The notes: generated by a model not told the origin, from the sequence alone. 25,819 bases of DNA from Chlamydiota bacterium (GCA_012729785.1 JAAYCL010000003.1:1-25819), one strand, 5' to 3'. Counted from the stretch's first letter, positions 1-7,758 are shown. Translations and numbers: made by a program.

Positions 1-141
<141 letters not shown>

Positions 142-181
142 TCATCCCTCACGCCAGCCACGCCTCTCGCGCCTGAAGGCA

Positions 182-257
182 TGGAGCCCACGACCGGGAT
201 CGAACCGGTGACCTCGTCCTTACCAAGGACGTGCTCTGCCGACTGAGCTACGTGGGC
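182..257 (-). tRNA. tRNA-Thr (anticodon GGU)
   Basis: Read on the minus strand this forms a full 76-nt cloverleaf. The 7-bp acceptor stem is GCCCACG/CGTGGGC, the D arm is GCTC/GAGC, the anticodon stem is CGTCC/GGACG, and the 7-base loop TTGGTAA gives anticodon GGT (threonine, ACC/ACU codons). The variable loop has 5 bases and the T arm is ACCGG/CCGGT with loop TTCGATC. A discriminator U and the CCA tail are encoded (182-185). It lies between a terminator-bearing leader and tuf on the same strand. Confidence 0.97.
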
Positions 258-294
258 GCCACCGAATCCGCGTCGCAAGCAATAACCGTGCCAC

Positions 295-336
295 AAAAAA
301 GAGATCGCAGGCGCACAAAACCTTAGCCTGCGATCT
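295..336 (-). terminator. Intrinsic terminator hairpin with U tract
   Basis: On the minus strand, positions 336-326 (AGATCGCAGGC) pair perfectly with 312-302, giving an 11-bp stem around a 13-base loop. Two bases later comes a run of six T (300-295). This is a standard Rho-independent terminator. It lies downstream of both ispE and the promoter at 398-426 and upstream of tRNA-Thr. It may therefore end the hisG-ispE transcript, end a short RNA, or attenuate readthrough into tRNA-Thr/tuf. Confidence 0.8.
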
Positions 337-391
337 GTTCACCAAAGATTCGCAAGTACGGTACGGCCGCGGCACCCGAAAACCCTTTGTG
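295..391 (-). ncRNA. Candidate small RNA or attenuated leader (~95 nt)
   Basis: A near-consensus promoter (398-426) predicts a start near 390-392, and an intrinsic terminator ends near 295, defining a transcript of roughly 95 nt with no convincing ORF. The predicted 5' end (CCACAAA, about 392-386) is complementary to the terminator U tract and following bases (TTTGTGG, 298-292). That alternative pairing could compete with termination. I do not recognise it as 6S, SRP RNA, tmRNA or a known riboswitch. It could equally be just the leader of the tRNA-Thr/tuf operon. Confidence 0.35.
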
Positions 392-397
392 GCGGAG

Positions 398-426
398 ATG
401 CTACCAGCGCGTCACCGGGCTGTCAA
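398..426 (-). promoter_or_regulatory. Sigma70-type promoter upstream of leader/tRNA-Thr/tuf
   Basis: Minus-strand -35 TTGACA (426-421, perfect consensus), 17-base spacer, -10 TAGCAT (403-398). It begins 41 bases after the ispE stop codon and points toward tRNA-Thr and tuf. It is one of the best promoter matches I saw in the window, in keeping with a highly expressed translation operon. An intrinsic terminator sits between it and the tRNA. Confidence 0.7.
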
Positions 427-467
427 CAGGTATTTTGGATTATTTCACGGGGGCGCCGGCCGCGCCC

Positions 468-1331
468 TCACACGCTCCCGCCGGTGAGCCCGGCGTGCAG
501 CAATGCCCCCTCCCCGATCTCCCCCGCGATCCGTTCCGCGATCCCGCGGGCCTCGCCCAAATCGGCGGCCAGACCGAAGACGCTGGGGCCGCTGCCGCTC
601 ATCGCCGCGCCGAGCGCCCCATGCCCGATGAGCAGCCGTTTCAGGCGCTCGACCTCGCCGCGGTGCGGTCCCGGGGCGTCCTCGAGCCGGTTGTAGAGCA
701 ACGCCGCCAGCCGGCGGAGATCCCCGCTCCGGAGGGCGCGGAGGAAACCGCCCTCGTCCGCGGGGCGGGCGGGCGGCGTCGCCTCGAGCGCGGCGTAGAC
801 GTTGGCGGTGGAGACGGCGATCGGGGGGGTGACCAGCACGAAGGCCAGCCGCGGGGCGCCCGCGATCGCGACGATCCGCTCCCCCCTCCCGGCGCAGCGC
901 GCCGTCCCGCCCGCGAGGAAGAACGGGACATCCGATCCGAGGCCTGCGGCCACCTCCGCGAGTTCGCCGGTTCCGAGGCCGACCCCCCAGAGGCGGTTCA
1001 AACCGCGGAGCACCCCCGCGGCGTCGCTGCTCCCGCCGCCGAGACCGGCGGCGATCGGGATGCGCTTTTCGAGCGCGATGCGGACCCCTTTCCCGGGGGC
1101 GGCGCGGAGCCGCATCGCCTCCGCGGCCCGCACGCAAAGGTTCCGGGCGTCGATCGGCAAGGAGACGGCGTCGCACGCCATGGCGACCTCCCCCGGCGCC
1201 CCCTCCTCGAGGAGGAGCCGGTCGTGCAGGTCCGTCGTCTGCATCACCGTGACGATCTCGTGATAGCCGTCAAGACGCCTGCCGGAGACGTCGAGGTAGA
1301 GATTCAGCTTGGCGGGACAGGATATCTGCAT
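468..1331 (-). CDS. ispE: 4-diphosphocytidyl-2-C-methyl-D-erythritol kinase
   Basis: 287 codons, normal for IspE. This cytosolic GHMP-family kinase phosphorylates the 2-hydroxyl of CDP-methylerythritol using ATP, a step of the MEP (non-mevalonate) isoprenoid pathway. The N-terminus carries the substrate-binding signature PAKLNLYLDVSGRRLDGYHE, the middle has the ATP-binding glycine/serine loop AAGLGGGSSDAA, and the C-terminus has the GHMP motif MSGSGPSVFG. The frame stays open upstream to a TTG at 1406, but homology begins at the ATG at 1331, which I use; no strong Shine-Dalgarno is visible there. It is the last gene of the apparent hisG/mS38-like/TPR/ispE run, 93 bases after the TPR gene. The organism therefore likely makes isoprenoids through the MEP route. 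Confidence 0.95.
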   Translation of the reverse strand: MQISCPAKLNLYLDVSGRRLDGYHEIVTVMQTTDLHDRLLLEEGAPGEVAMACDAVSLPIDARNLCVRAAEAMRLRAAPGKGVRIALEKRIPIAAGLGGGSSDAAGVLRGLNRLWGVGLGTGELAEVAAGLGSDVPFFLAGGTARCAGRGERIVAIAGAPRLAFVLVTPPIAVSTANVYAALEATPPARPADEGGFLRALRSGDLRRLAALLYNRLEDAPGPHRGEVERLKRLLIGHGALGAAMSGSGPSVFGLAADLGEARGIAERIAGEIGEGALLHAGLTGGSV

Positions 1332-1424
1332 ACGGTGTCTGCGGCGGATCGGACCGCGGATCCGGGCGGTTACGGAGGATGCCGAATCCGCGAAGAACCG
1401 CGGCAAGGGGCCGTTGCGGCGCCG

Positions 1425-3020
1425 CTACTCCTTGACGACCTCACGCGGCGGATCGACGGGGGCCGCGCGGCCCTCGGGCGGTATCCCGAGACACGCGCGG
1501 AGCTTTTCGATCTTCTTCTGGACGGCGGCATTGCCCGGGTCGAGCGCGGCCGCCCGCGCCCACTCGGCGAGCGCCTCCTTCCACATCCGCTTCCCGTGAT
1601 ACGCGTCCCCGAGATGCTCGCGGATCACCGGATCGTCCCCGATGAGCTTCGCCGCGCGCGTGAGCGCCTTCAGCGCCTCGTCGTACATCCCGCGCTTGTA
1701 GTAGACCCAGCCGATGCTGTCCACGTAGGCGCCGTTGTCCGGATCGAGGGCGAGGGCCTTGCCGATCAGATCCTCCGCCTCGTCCAGCTTGATCCCCTTC
1801 TCCGCGTACATGTAGCCGAGGTAGTTGTACGCCTCGGCCCCGTCCGGGTTGAGGGCGATCGACTTCTCCAGCGCCTCCACCGCCTCGTCGAACCGCCCGA
1901 GGCGCTCCAGCGCCGAGCCGAGATGGAAATGGATCGCGGCGCCGTCGGCGCCGAGTTCGCGGGCGCGCACGTAGGAGGCGGCCGCCTCCTCGAACTCTCC
2001 CTGCGCGCTCCGGGTCAACCCGAGGTAGAAATGCAGCGCCGACGACTCGATCCCCTCGTCCAGCGCCTTCTGGAGCAGCGCCGCCGCGTCGTCCTTGCGC
2101 TCCTGCATCAGCAGGATCTGCGCCAGTCCGAGGTAGCCCGCCACATCCCGCGGCATCAGGTCGATCAGGAGCCGGTACCGGCTCTCGGCCTTCTCGAGCT
2201 GGCCGGTCTCCCGGTACAGGTTGCCCAACAGCGCGTAGATATCGATCTTCAGCGGATAGATCTTCAGCGCCTGCTGATACTCCTCGATCGCCTCCTCGCG
2301 CCGGCCGAGCAGGTCGTAGACCTGCGCCAGCTTGTAGCGGGGCTCGAAACGGTTCGGCGCGAGCTCGACTGCGTGCCTGAGATTCCGCAGCGCCCCGTCG
2401 GTGTTCTCCTCGCCGCAGTAGAGCAGCCCGAGCTTGAACGGGAAGACCCAGAGGTCCGGGAGGGCGCGCACCGCGCGCTCGAAGACCTCGATCGCATCGA
2501 GGCGCAGATCCTCGTTGAAATAGAGCTGGCCGAGGGCGAGGTATCCCTCCGCGTCGCCGGGGCGGAGCCGGATCGCCTCCTCGAACTCCTCGACCGCCTC
2601 CTCGACGTCCCCGTGCGCGTAGTGCGCCCGCCCGAGCAGCATCCGCGCCCCGGCGTGGCCCGGATCGTTGCCGACCGCCGCCCGCCCCTCGGCGACCGCA
2701 CGGGCGAAATCCTGCCGCCGGAAATGAAGCTCGCCCAGGCGGAGATGCACCGACGCCGCGCCCGGGTCGAAGCCGAGGGCGGCCGCGTACTCCTCCGCGG
2801 CGCCGTCCGGATCATCCTCCTTCTCGCGGAAGACGCCGAGGCAGTAGTGCAGGTAGGCCTGCGAACGGTCGACGTAGGCGGACGGCTCCCCTCCCCGGTG
2901 CACCGTCGACACGGGACGGAGCCCCGCGCACCCGGTCAGAAGGAGACAGGCCGCCGCGCCGCAGAGCGCCGCGCGCGGCGGCCGTTTCGCGCATGCCCGC
3001 GAAAGCCGGCCTGCGCCCAT
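1425..3020 (-). CDS. Outer-membrane-type TPR lipoprotein
   Basis: 531 codons. The N-terminus is a lipoprotein signal peptide: a basic start, hydrophobic stretch and lipobox LLTGC with the acylated cysteine at residue 31. From about residue 55 to 510 it is essentially all tetratricopeptide repeats, roughly a dozen 34-residue units, many showing the G-Y/A-P pattern (for example AEAYNYLGYMYAEKG). TPR solenoids bind other proteins. The partner and role are unknown; related TPR lipoproteins work in secretion, envelope assembly or exopolysaccharide export. The start is supported by AGGAGG just upstream, which overlaps the stop of the small mS38-like gene and suggests coupled translation. Its position beside ispE is probably co-transcription rather than shared function. 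Confidence 0.85.
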   Translation of the reverse strand: MGAGRLSRACAKRPPRAALCGAAACLLLTGCAGLRPVSTVHRGGEPSAYVDRSQAYLHYCLGVFREKEDDPDGAAEEYAAALGFDPGAASVHLRLGELHFRRQDFARAVAEGRAAVGNDPGHAGARMLLGRAHYAHGDVEEAVEEFEEAIRLRPGDAEGYLALGQLYFNEDLRLDAIEVFERAVRALPDLWVFPFKLGLLYCGEENTDGALRNLRHAVELAPNRFEPRYKLAQVYDLLGRREEAIEEYQQALKIYPLKIDIYALLGNLYRETGQLEKAESRYRLLIDLMPRDVAGYLGLAQILLMQERKDDAAALLQKALDEGIESSALHFYLGLTRSAQGEFEEAAASYVRARELGADGAAIHFHLGSALERLGRFDEAVEALEKSIALNPDGAEAYNYLGYMYAEKGIKLDEAEDLIGKALALDPDNGAYVDSIGWVYYKRGMYDEALKALTRAAKLIGDDPVIREHLGDAYHGKRMWKEALAEWARAAALDPGNAAVQKKIEKLRACLGIPPEGRAAPVDPPREVVKE

Positions 3021-3023
3021 CCG

Positions 3024-3119
3024 CTACCTCCTCTTCTTCTTGTGCCTGTCCTTCCGCATCCGCTTCCTGCGTTTGTGCTTGGATATCTTCGCCTTCCTCT
3101 TCTTGCGTCCGCACGGCAT
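3024..3119 (-). CDS. 31-residue basic protein of AURKAIP1/COX24 (mS38) type
   Basis: This ORF begins MPCGRKKRKAKISKHKRRKR and is almost entirely Lys/Arg/His (20 of 31 residues), ending in a Lys/Arg run. I recognise the pattern of the short bacterial proteins carrying the AURKAIP1/COX24 C-terminal domain, which match the conserved tail of mitochondrial ribosomal protein mS38 and are likely small ribosome-associated proteins. Translation is well supported: AAAGGAGG lies about 9 bases before the ATG, and the TAG stop overlaps the Shine-Dalgarno of the TPR gene. It sits between hisG and that gene in the same operon. Assignment rests on pattern recognition. The alternative is a chance basic ORF, but the strong ribosome-binding site argues against that. 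Confidence 0.75.
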   Translation of the reverse strand: MPCGRKKRKAKISKHKRRKRMRKDRHKKKRR

Positions 3120-3177
3120 GACGTCGATCCTCCTTTTGCACCCTCGATCCCGCGGCGCACGGCGCGAGTTGCGCGGC

Positions 3178-4047
3178 CTACGGTATCACCTTGTTCAGCG
3201 GATACTCGATGATCCCCTCCGCCCCCGCCGCCTTCAGCTTCGGGACCAGGGAACGGAACAGCTTCTCGTCCAGGACCGTCTCCACGGCGCACCAGCCCTC
3301 CTCGCTCAGGCGGGAGACGGTGGGCCTCCGCAGCGCCGGCAGCAGCGCGCCGACGGCCGCGAGCGATTTCTCGGGAACGTTCATCTTCACGCCGACCTTC
3401 GCCTCCGCGGCGAGCGCCCCGTTCAACAGCATCGCGATCTGGGCGATCTTGGCCTTCTTCCACGGATCCCGCAGCGCCGCGCGGTTGGCGATGAAGCGCG
3501 TGGTCGACTCGATCAGGGTATCCACGACGCGCAGGTTGTGGGCGCGGAGCGAGCTGCCGGTCTCCGTCAGTTCGACGATGGCGTCCACGAGCTGCGGGAC
3601 CTTCACCTCCGTGGCGCCCCACGAGAACTCGACGGCGGCGGAGACGCCTTTGGCCTTCAGGTAGCGCTTCGTGATGTTCACCGCCTCGGTGGCGATCCGT
3701 TTCCCCGCCAGATCCTCGGGCCGCCGCACCGGCGAATCGTTCGGGACGGCGAGGACCCAGCGCACCGGGCGGAACCCCTGTTTGCCGTAGATCAGGTCGG
3801 CGATCTCCTCGACGTCGGAGTCGTTCTCGACGATCCAGTCCCGGCCGGTCAGGCCGACGTCGAGGATCCCCTGCTCCACGTACCGCGAGATCTCCTGCGC
3901 CCTGATCAGTATCCCCTCGATCTCGTCGTCGTCGATACGCGGGACGTAGGAGCGCCCGCTGGCGGTGATGGTGAAGCCGGCCTTTCGGAACAACTCGAAC
4001 GTCGCCTCCTGCAGGCTCCCCTTCGGCAGCCCTATCGAGAGTCTCAC
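3178..4047 (-). CDS. hisG: ATP phosphoribosyltransferase, long (regulated) form
   Basis: 289 codons, the length of the long HisG class with a C-terminal ACT-like regulatory domain. It condenses ATP with PRPP, the first committed step of histidine synthesis, and is normally inhibited by histidine. Visible features are the start [11 protein letters not shown], the segment [10 protein letters not shown], the PRPP-binding region [19 protein letters not shown], and a regulatory tail from about residue 210 ending [13 protein letters not shown]. The frame is open to an ATG at 4074, but GGAGG lies 7 bases before the GTG at 4047 and homology starts there, so I choose GTG. The absence of other his genes nearby is common for hisG in scattered his regulons. 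Confidence 0.95.
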   Translation of the reverse strand: MRLSIGLPKGSLQEATFELFRKAGFTITASGRSYVPRIDDDEIEGILIRAQEISRYVEQGILDVGLTGRDWIVENDSDVEEIADLIYGKQGFRPVRWVLAVPNDSPVRRPEDLAGKRIATEAVNITKRYLKAKGVSAAVEFSWGATEVKVPQLVDAIVELTETGSSLRAHNLRVVDTLIESTTRFIANRAALRDPWKKAKIAQIAMLLNGALAAEAKVGVKMNVPEKSLAAVGALLPALRRPTVSRLSEEGWCAVETVLDEKLFRSLVPKLKAAGAEGIIEYPLNKVIP

Positions 4048-4080
4048 CCGCACGCCTCCTTGCCGTCGTTTCACCCCCGA

Positions 4081-4109
4081 ATGGTATCACGGGGCGGACC
4101 GCGGAGCAA
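4081..4109 (-). promoter_or_regulatory. Candidate promoter of the hisG operon
   Basis: Minus-strand TTGCTC (4109-4104), a 17-base spacer and TACCAT (4086-4081), each matching consensus at four of six bases. The predicted start, about 4074, gives a 27-base leader containing the GGAGG of hisG. It is divergent from the transporter promoter on the other strand. Confidence 0.45.
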
Positions 4110-4133
4110 CGCGTAAACGGACCCGGTTGCGCG

Positions 4134-4163
4134 TTGTGCGCCGTCCCCCCGATGCGGTATACT
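4134..4163 (+). promoter_or_regulatory. Promoter placing transcription start at the transporter ATG
   Basis: TTGTGC (4134-4139), an 18-base spacer and TATACT (4158-4163). The -10 ends only 6 bases before the ATG at 4170, so the expected start falls on or beside the A of ATG and the mRNA would be leaderless. No Shine-Dalgarno is visible, which agrees with this. Confidence 0.55.
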
Positions 4164-4169
4164 CCGCCC

Positions 4170-5447
4170 ATGAGTCAGAGCACGATCGTTCTCGGGGTCT
4201 TCATCGCCGCCTACGTTCTCTTCGCCCTCCTCCCCTCCCGCAGGGCGCTCGTCGCGGCGGCGGGGGGCGCGATCCTCGTCGCCTCCGGGGTCGTCTCCCC
4301 GGGCGACGCCTGCCGCCTGATCAACTGGAACGTGATGGGGATATTCGTCGGGACGCTCGTCGTCGCCGACGTCTTCATGGAGAGCCGCGTCCCCGCCCGG
4401 GCCGCGGAGCTGATCGTCGAGCGGGCCCCGAGCACCGCGGCGGCGATCCTGGCGATCTGCCTCCTGACCGGCTTCGTCTCGGCGTTCGTGGAGAACGTGG
4501 CGACGGTGCTCATCGTCGCCCCGATCGCCCTCGCGCTCGCCAGAAAGCTCTCGATCAATCCGGTGAGGATGATGATCGCGATCGCCGTGAGCAGCAACCT
4601 CCAGGGCTGCGCGACGCTGATCGGAGACCCTCCGAGCATGCTCCTGGGGGGGTTCGCGAAGATGTCGTTCGCGGACTTCTTCGTCTACCGGGGCAAGCCC
4701 GGGATCTTCTTCGCGGTCGAGGTCGGCGCGATCTTCTCGTTCGCCGTGCTCTATCTCCTCTTCCGGCGGCACCGCGAGAAGGTGGAGACGGTCCCGGTGG
4801 AGACCGTGAGGTCCTGGGTCCCCGCCGCCATCCTCGGGACCCTCGTCGCCGCGCTGGCCGTCTCCTCGTTTCTCGACAGCGGGTTCTCCTGGCTGGCGGG
4901 GGCGCTCTGCATGGGCGCGGCGGCGGTTGCCGCCGCATGGGACCGTTTCGCCAACCGCGCGTCGCTCATCGAGGGGATCCGCACGCTCGACTGGGACACC
5001 ACGGTCTTCCTGGCGGGGATATTCGTCCTCGTCGGCAGCCTGTCCCTCAGCGGGTGGATCGACACCGTCTCCGCCGCCCTCTCGGCCCTGGTGGGGGACA
5101 ACATCTTTTTCGGCTACACCCTCCTCGTCTTCGTCTCGATGATCCTCTCGGCGTTCGTGGACAACGTCCCGTTCCTCGCGGCGATGCTCCCGGTCGCGAT
5201 GGGGATGGCGGAGCGCCTCTCCGTCGAGCCGCCGCTCTTCCTCTTCGGCCTGCTCATCGGCGCGAGCCTCGGCGGGAACATCACCCCCATCGGCGCCTCG
5301 GCGAACATCGTCGCCTGCGGCCTCCTGAGGAAGGAAGGGTACCGGGTCGGGTTCGGGGAGTTCATGCGTGTCGGCGTCCCGTTCACCCTCGCCGCAACCG
5401 GCGCCGCCTACCTGTTCATCTGGGCGGTCTGGGGGCCGGGGGGGTGA
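4170..5447 (+). CDS. ArsB/NhaD-family (ion transporter superfamily) permease
   Basis: 425 codons, almost all hydrophobic, with about 11-12 predicted membrane segments in two inverted halves typical of the ion transporter superfamily. Hallmarks are the paired half-helix motifs FVENVATVLIVAP (first half) and SAFVDNVPFLAAM (second half), the loops NLQGCATLIGDPPS and GGNITPIGASANIV, and a charged cytosolic linker around residue 205. Relatives include ArsB-type arsenite pumps, NhaD Na+/H+ antiporters and anion transporters; the sequence alone does not settle the substrate. The frame is open upstream to a TTG at 4134, but the ATG at 4170 begins the first membrane helix and matches the promoter position. 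It stands alone, with no ars genes beside it. The nearest downstream gene is convergent. Confidence 0.85.
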   Translation: MSQSTIVLGVFIAAYVLFALLPSRRALVAAAGGAILVASGVVSPGDACRLINWNVMGIFVGTLVVADVFMESRVPARAAELIVERAPSTAAAILAICLLTGFVSAFVENVATVLIVAPIALALARKLSINPVRMMIAIAVSSNLQGCATLIGDPPSMLLGGFAKMSFADFFVYRGKPGIFFAVEVGAIFSFAVLYLLFRRHREKVETVPVETVRSWVPAAILGTLVAALAVSSFLDSGFSWLAGALCMGAAAVAAAWDRFANRASLIEGIRTLDWDTTVFLAGIFVLVGSLSLSGWIDTVSAALSALVGDNIFFGYTLLVFVSMILSAFVDNVPFLAAMLPVAMGMAERLSVEPPLFLFGLLIGASLGGNITPIGASANIVACGLLRKEGYRVGFGEFMRVGVPFTLAATGAAYLFIWAVWGPGG

Positions 5448-5474
5448 TGCGGGCGGCGAGGCGCTGACGCGGGT

Positions 5475-6113
5475 TCACGCGTCGACGGAGCCCCGCGCGG
5501 CCGCGAGCGCCAGACCGACCGCGTGCGCGGCGATCCCCCGCAACGCCTCGAGAAACTCCAGGAACAGCGCCGAGCTCCTGACCGCGCAGGCGCCGGCGGC
5601 GAGCCGCTTCTCGTGGGCGGCGCCGATACGCTCGATCATTCGTTCGACGAGGCGCCCCTCCTCCTCCACCTTGCGCGCCAGCGCCGAGTCGCCCGCGCTG
5701 AACGATGCGGCGGCGCGCTCGACGAGCGCCGCCGTTTCGGCGTGCAGATCCCCGATCTCCTTGATGGCGTCGTCGCTGAAGAGGAGCCCCGCCCCGATCT
5801 TGGCCGCCGCCGATTCGCAGAAACCGTCGAGACAGTCGCCGATGCGCGCGAGCCTGCTGACCGCCCCCAGATGGGACTCGACCGCCGCCTGCTCCTCGGG
5901 GGAGGCAGCCGGGGCGAGCGCGACCAGGGAGGCGGTGATTTCCTCGGCATCCCCCGCGAGGAAGCGCGCCTCCTCCCGCGCCCGGGCGACCCGCGCCGCG
6001 TCCGACCAGTCGAACCCCTCCGCGGCGAGCCGGTGGGCGCGCTCCGCTCGCTCGGCCATCGCGCAGATCCCCGTGCGCGCGGCGGCGAGCCCCTCCCGCA
6101 CACGTTCAGACAT
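5475..6113 (-). CDS. PhoU-like / DUF47-type helical protein
   Basis: 212 codons, predicted fully alpha-helical and soluble, rich in Ala/Glu/Arg heptads. The repeated helical pattern, including ARIGDCLDGFCESAA near residue 90 and a second helical half (LHAETAALVERAAASFSAGD), resembles PhoU domains, which regulate phosphate uptake or accompany Na/phosphate symporters. The canonical metal-binding E/D-x3-D clusters are only partly recognisable. It is the last gene of a minus-strand run, 25 bases after the zinc-ribbon membrane protein and convergent with the transporter. No phosphate transporter is in the window. Family assignment is moderate; another four-helix-bundle regulator is possible. Confidence 0.6.
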   Translation of the reverse strand: MSERVREGLAAARTGICAMAERAERAHRLAAEGFDWSDAARVARAREEARFLAGDAEEITASLVALAPAASPEEQAAVESHLGAVSRLARIGDCLDGFCESAAAKIGAGLLFSDDAIKEIGDLHAETAALVERAAASFSAGDSALARKVEEEGRLVERMIERIGAAHEKRLAAGACAVRSSALFLEFLEALRGIAAHAVGLALAAARGSVDA

Positions 6114-6138
6114 GCCCGTTCCTTTCGCCGATGCGCCG

Positions 6139-6588
6139 CTACCGCGGATTTCGGCGGAAGATGAAGACCAGGATCGTGAGGAGCGCCATCCCCCCGTATT
6201 CGAACCAGCGGATCCCCTGCCGGATGTCGCCCAGGAAGCTGATGCCCGATTCGATCTCCCCGCCGGTTCGCATAAGCTCCGCGGCGACGGTCACGAGGAA
6301 GAGGGCGCAGCGGAGCACGACGACGAAGAGGGCGCACCCGATGATCGAATCGACCGCCTTGTAGACGATGCGCAGCGGCAGCCCGTCGGTTTTGCCGACC
6401 TCCCGCCCCCCGCGCCGCGCCTCGCCGCGGCGCGGCGCCGCCGAGGCGGAGGAGGGGCTCGGAGAGGCGCCCTGCGCGAGCGGCGCGCCGGTGCGCGAGA
6501 AGCGTGTTCCCCCCCGCTCCATCCGGTCCCCGCAGACGGGGCAGCGGCTGCCGCCGAAATGGTAGACCCTGCAGCGGCGGCAGTACAT
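6139..6588 (-). CDS. Zinc-ribbon membrane protein of unknown function
   Basis: 149 codons, not recognised as a named family. The N-terminus is a compact zinc ribbon with CxxC pairs at Cys3/Cys6 and Cys16/Cys19. A low-complexity Ser/Ala/Arg linker (about residues 28-64) follows, then two hydrophobic segments (about 81-104 and 129-144) and a basic tail ending FRRNPR, probably cytosolic. Its ATG overlaps the TGA of the STAS gene (TGATG), so translation is likely coupled and the two products may work together. Zinc-ribbon-plus-membrane proteins are often sensors or assembly factors, but nothing here fixes a role. Confidence 0.7.
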   Translation of the reverse strand: MYCRRCRVYHFGGSRCPVCGDRMERGGTRFSRTGAPLAQGASPSPSSASAAPRRGEARRGGREVGKTDGLPLRIVYKAVDSIIGCALFVVVLRCALFLVTVAAELMRTGGEIESGISFLGDIRQGIRWFEYGGMALLTILVFIFRRNPR

Positions 6589-6980
6589 CAGGCGTTCTCC
6601 TCGAACGATTCGATCACCTTCTTCTCGTCGTCGAACGGGGGGAAGAGCCCCTCCAGCCGCGCCATCTCGAGGACGTGGCGCGGCGCCCCGGTCAGGTTGA
6701 GCAGCCGGAGGTTCCCGCCCTGCTGCCGGAGACGCTTGAGCTCGGCGAGGAAGACCCCGATCGTGGAGCTGTCGATGTAGGTGACCTTGTCCATGTCGAC
6801 AACGATCCGCACGATCTTGCGGGCGATGTAGGCGTCGATGAGCTTCCTGAGCTCCCCGCAGTTGTAGATGTCGATCTCGCCGGCGAGTTCTATGATGCCC
6901 ACCGGGCCCGCCTCGCGGACCAGCACCTCCATCTTGCCCATCATCCCCAGGATCTTCCGCTTCGTCTCGCCGCCGCTCAT
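6588..6980 (-). CDS. STAS-domain anti-sigma factor antagonist-like protein
   Basis: 130 codons, a single STAS domain of the SpoIIAA/RsbV type. Such proteins bind a serine-kinase anti-sigma factor when unphosphorylated and release the sigma factor. Visible are the first strand and turn (VGIIELAGEIDIYN), the core strand VRIVVDMDKVTYIDSSTIG with the phosphoacceptor serine pair at residues 71-72, and NLRLLNLTGAPRHVLE. The frame extends to 7151, but GGGAGGA lies 7 bases before the ATG at 6980, where homology begins. No kinase or sigma factor gene is adjacent, so the partner must be elsewhere. It overlaps the next gene by TGATG and follows the ComEA-like gene after 88 bases. Confidence 0.9.
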   Translation of the reverse strand: MSGGETKRKILGMMGKMEVLVREAGPVGIIELAGEIDIYNCGELRKLIDAYIARKIVRIVVDMDKVTYIDSSTIGVFLAELKRLRQQGGNLRLLNLTGAPRHVLEMARLEGLFPPFDDEKKVIESFEENA

Positions 6981-7068
6981 CTGGTTCCTCCCGTCGGGCG
7001 CCGTGAGGCCGCCACGGCTACATGGTGCCACAGAGGCCGCGCGGATCACAGGGAAAAGGCGGCCGCCG

Positions 7069-7647
7069 TCACTCCGCTTCGCCGACCGCGACATAGCCGC
7101 GGAGCGTCTCGAGCTTCTTCTCGCCGATCCCGGGGACCCTCCGCAGATCATCCGCCCGCACGAACGGCGCGCGGGCCCGCTCGAGAAGAATGGCCCGGGC
7201 GAGCTTCTCCCCCACCCCGGGGATGCGGGCGAGCTCCTCGGCCGAGGCCAGATTGGGGTCGAGGGGCTTCAAACAGACCGGTCGCCTCGACCTCCGCAGC
7301 GCCTCCTCGCGGCGCCGTTCCTGTTCGGCGATCGTCTCTTCCGCCCGGGGGACGTAGACCGCCTCCCCGTCCGCGAGAGGCAGACGGCGGTCGACCGCGC
7401 CGAGGTCCGCGCCGTCTGCCGGTCCCGCCGCCGCAGCGGCCTCTCCTCCCCGCGCGCCGCGCCTGACCCGGCGCAGGCCCGGGCGGTCGACGGCCCCGGC
7501 GACGGTCACGGCGATCGTTTCGGCCTCCCCCTCCCCGCCGGGGAGCAACGCCCGCGGGCGGGCGCGCTCGACGTGCCAGAGCGCCGCCGCGAGCAGGACC
7601 CCGAGGAGGACGAGGACGGCGAACCGCTCATCGAAATGCAGCTTCAT
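7069..7647 (-). CDS. ComEA-like helix-hairpin-helix DNA-binding protein
   Basis: 192 codons. A single N-terminal membrane anchor (about residues 9-24) is followed by a region resembling an SLBB domain (about 45-100), a charged coiled segment (103-122) and a double helix-hairpin-helix module at 128-185. The two hairpins read ARIPGVGEKLARAI and RRVPGIGEKKLETL, the non-sequence-specific DNA-backbone binding pattern of ComEA. In competent bacteria ComEA captures incoming DNA on the outer face of the cytoplasmic membrane. No comEC/comF is present here, so competence is inference. It lies 111 bases downstream of leuS; that gap is GC-rich with no evident gene. Confidence 0.85.
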   Translation of the reverse strand: MKLHFDERFAVLVLLGVLLAAALWHVERARPRALLPGGEGEAETIAVTVAGAVDRPGLRRVRRGARGGEAAAAAGPADGADLGAVDRRLPLADGEAVYVPRAEETIAEQERRREEALRRSRRPVCLKPLDPNLASAEELARIPGVGEKLARAILLERARAPFVRADDLRRVPGIGEKKLETLRGYVAVGEAE

Positions 7648-7758
7648 CGTCCGCCGCGCTTCACCGCAACGCCGCGTGCCGCGGACCGCCGCCGCGCGTC
7701 GCCGGGACGCGCCGCCGTCGTCGTGGCGGCATCCGCGGCGATCCGTGGCGGAACCGTT

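Noticed and set aside
387-3212. A 941-codon plus-strand ORF spanning ispE and the TPR gene
   Set aside because: It is antisense to two clear genes, is rich in Arg/Pro/Gly/Ala with no domain pattern, and arises from GC-biased third positions.
5368-6780. 470-codon plus-strand ORF over the PhoU-like and zinc-ribbon genes
   Set aside because: Low-complexity Ser/Ala/Arg translation with no ribosome-binding site; the minus-strand genes have recognisable domains.
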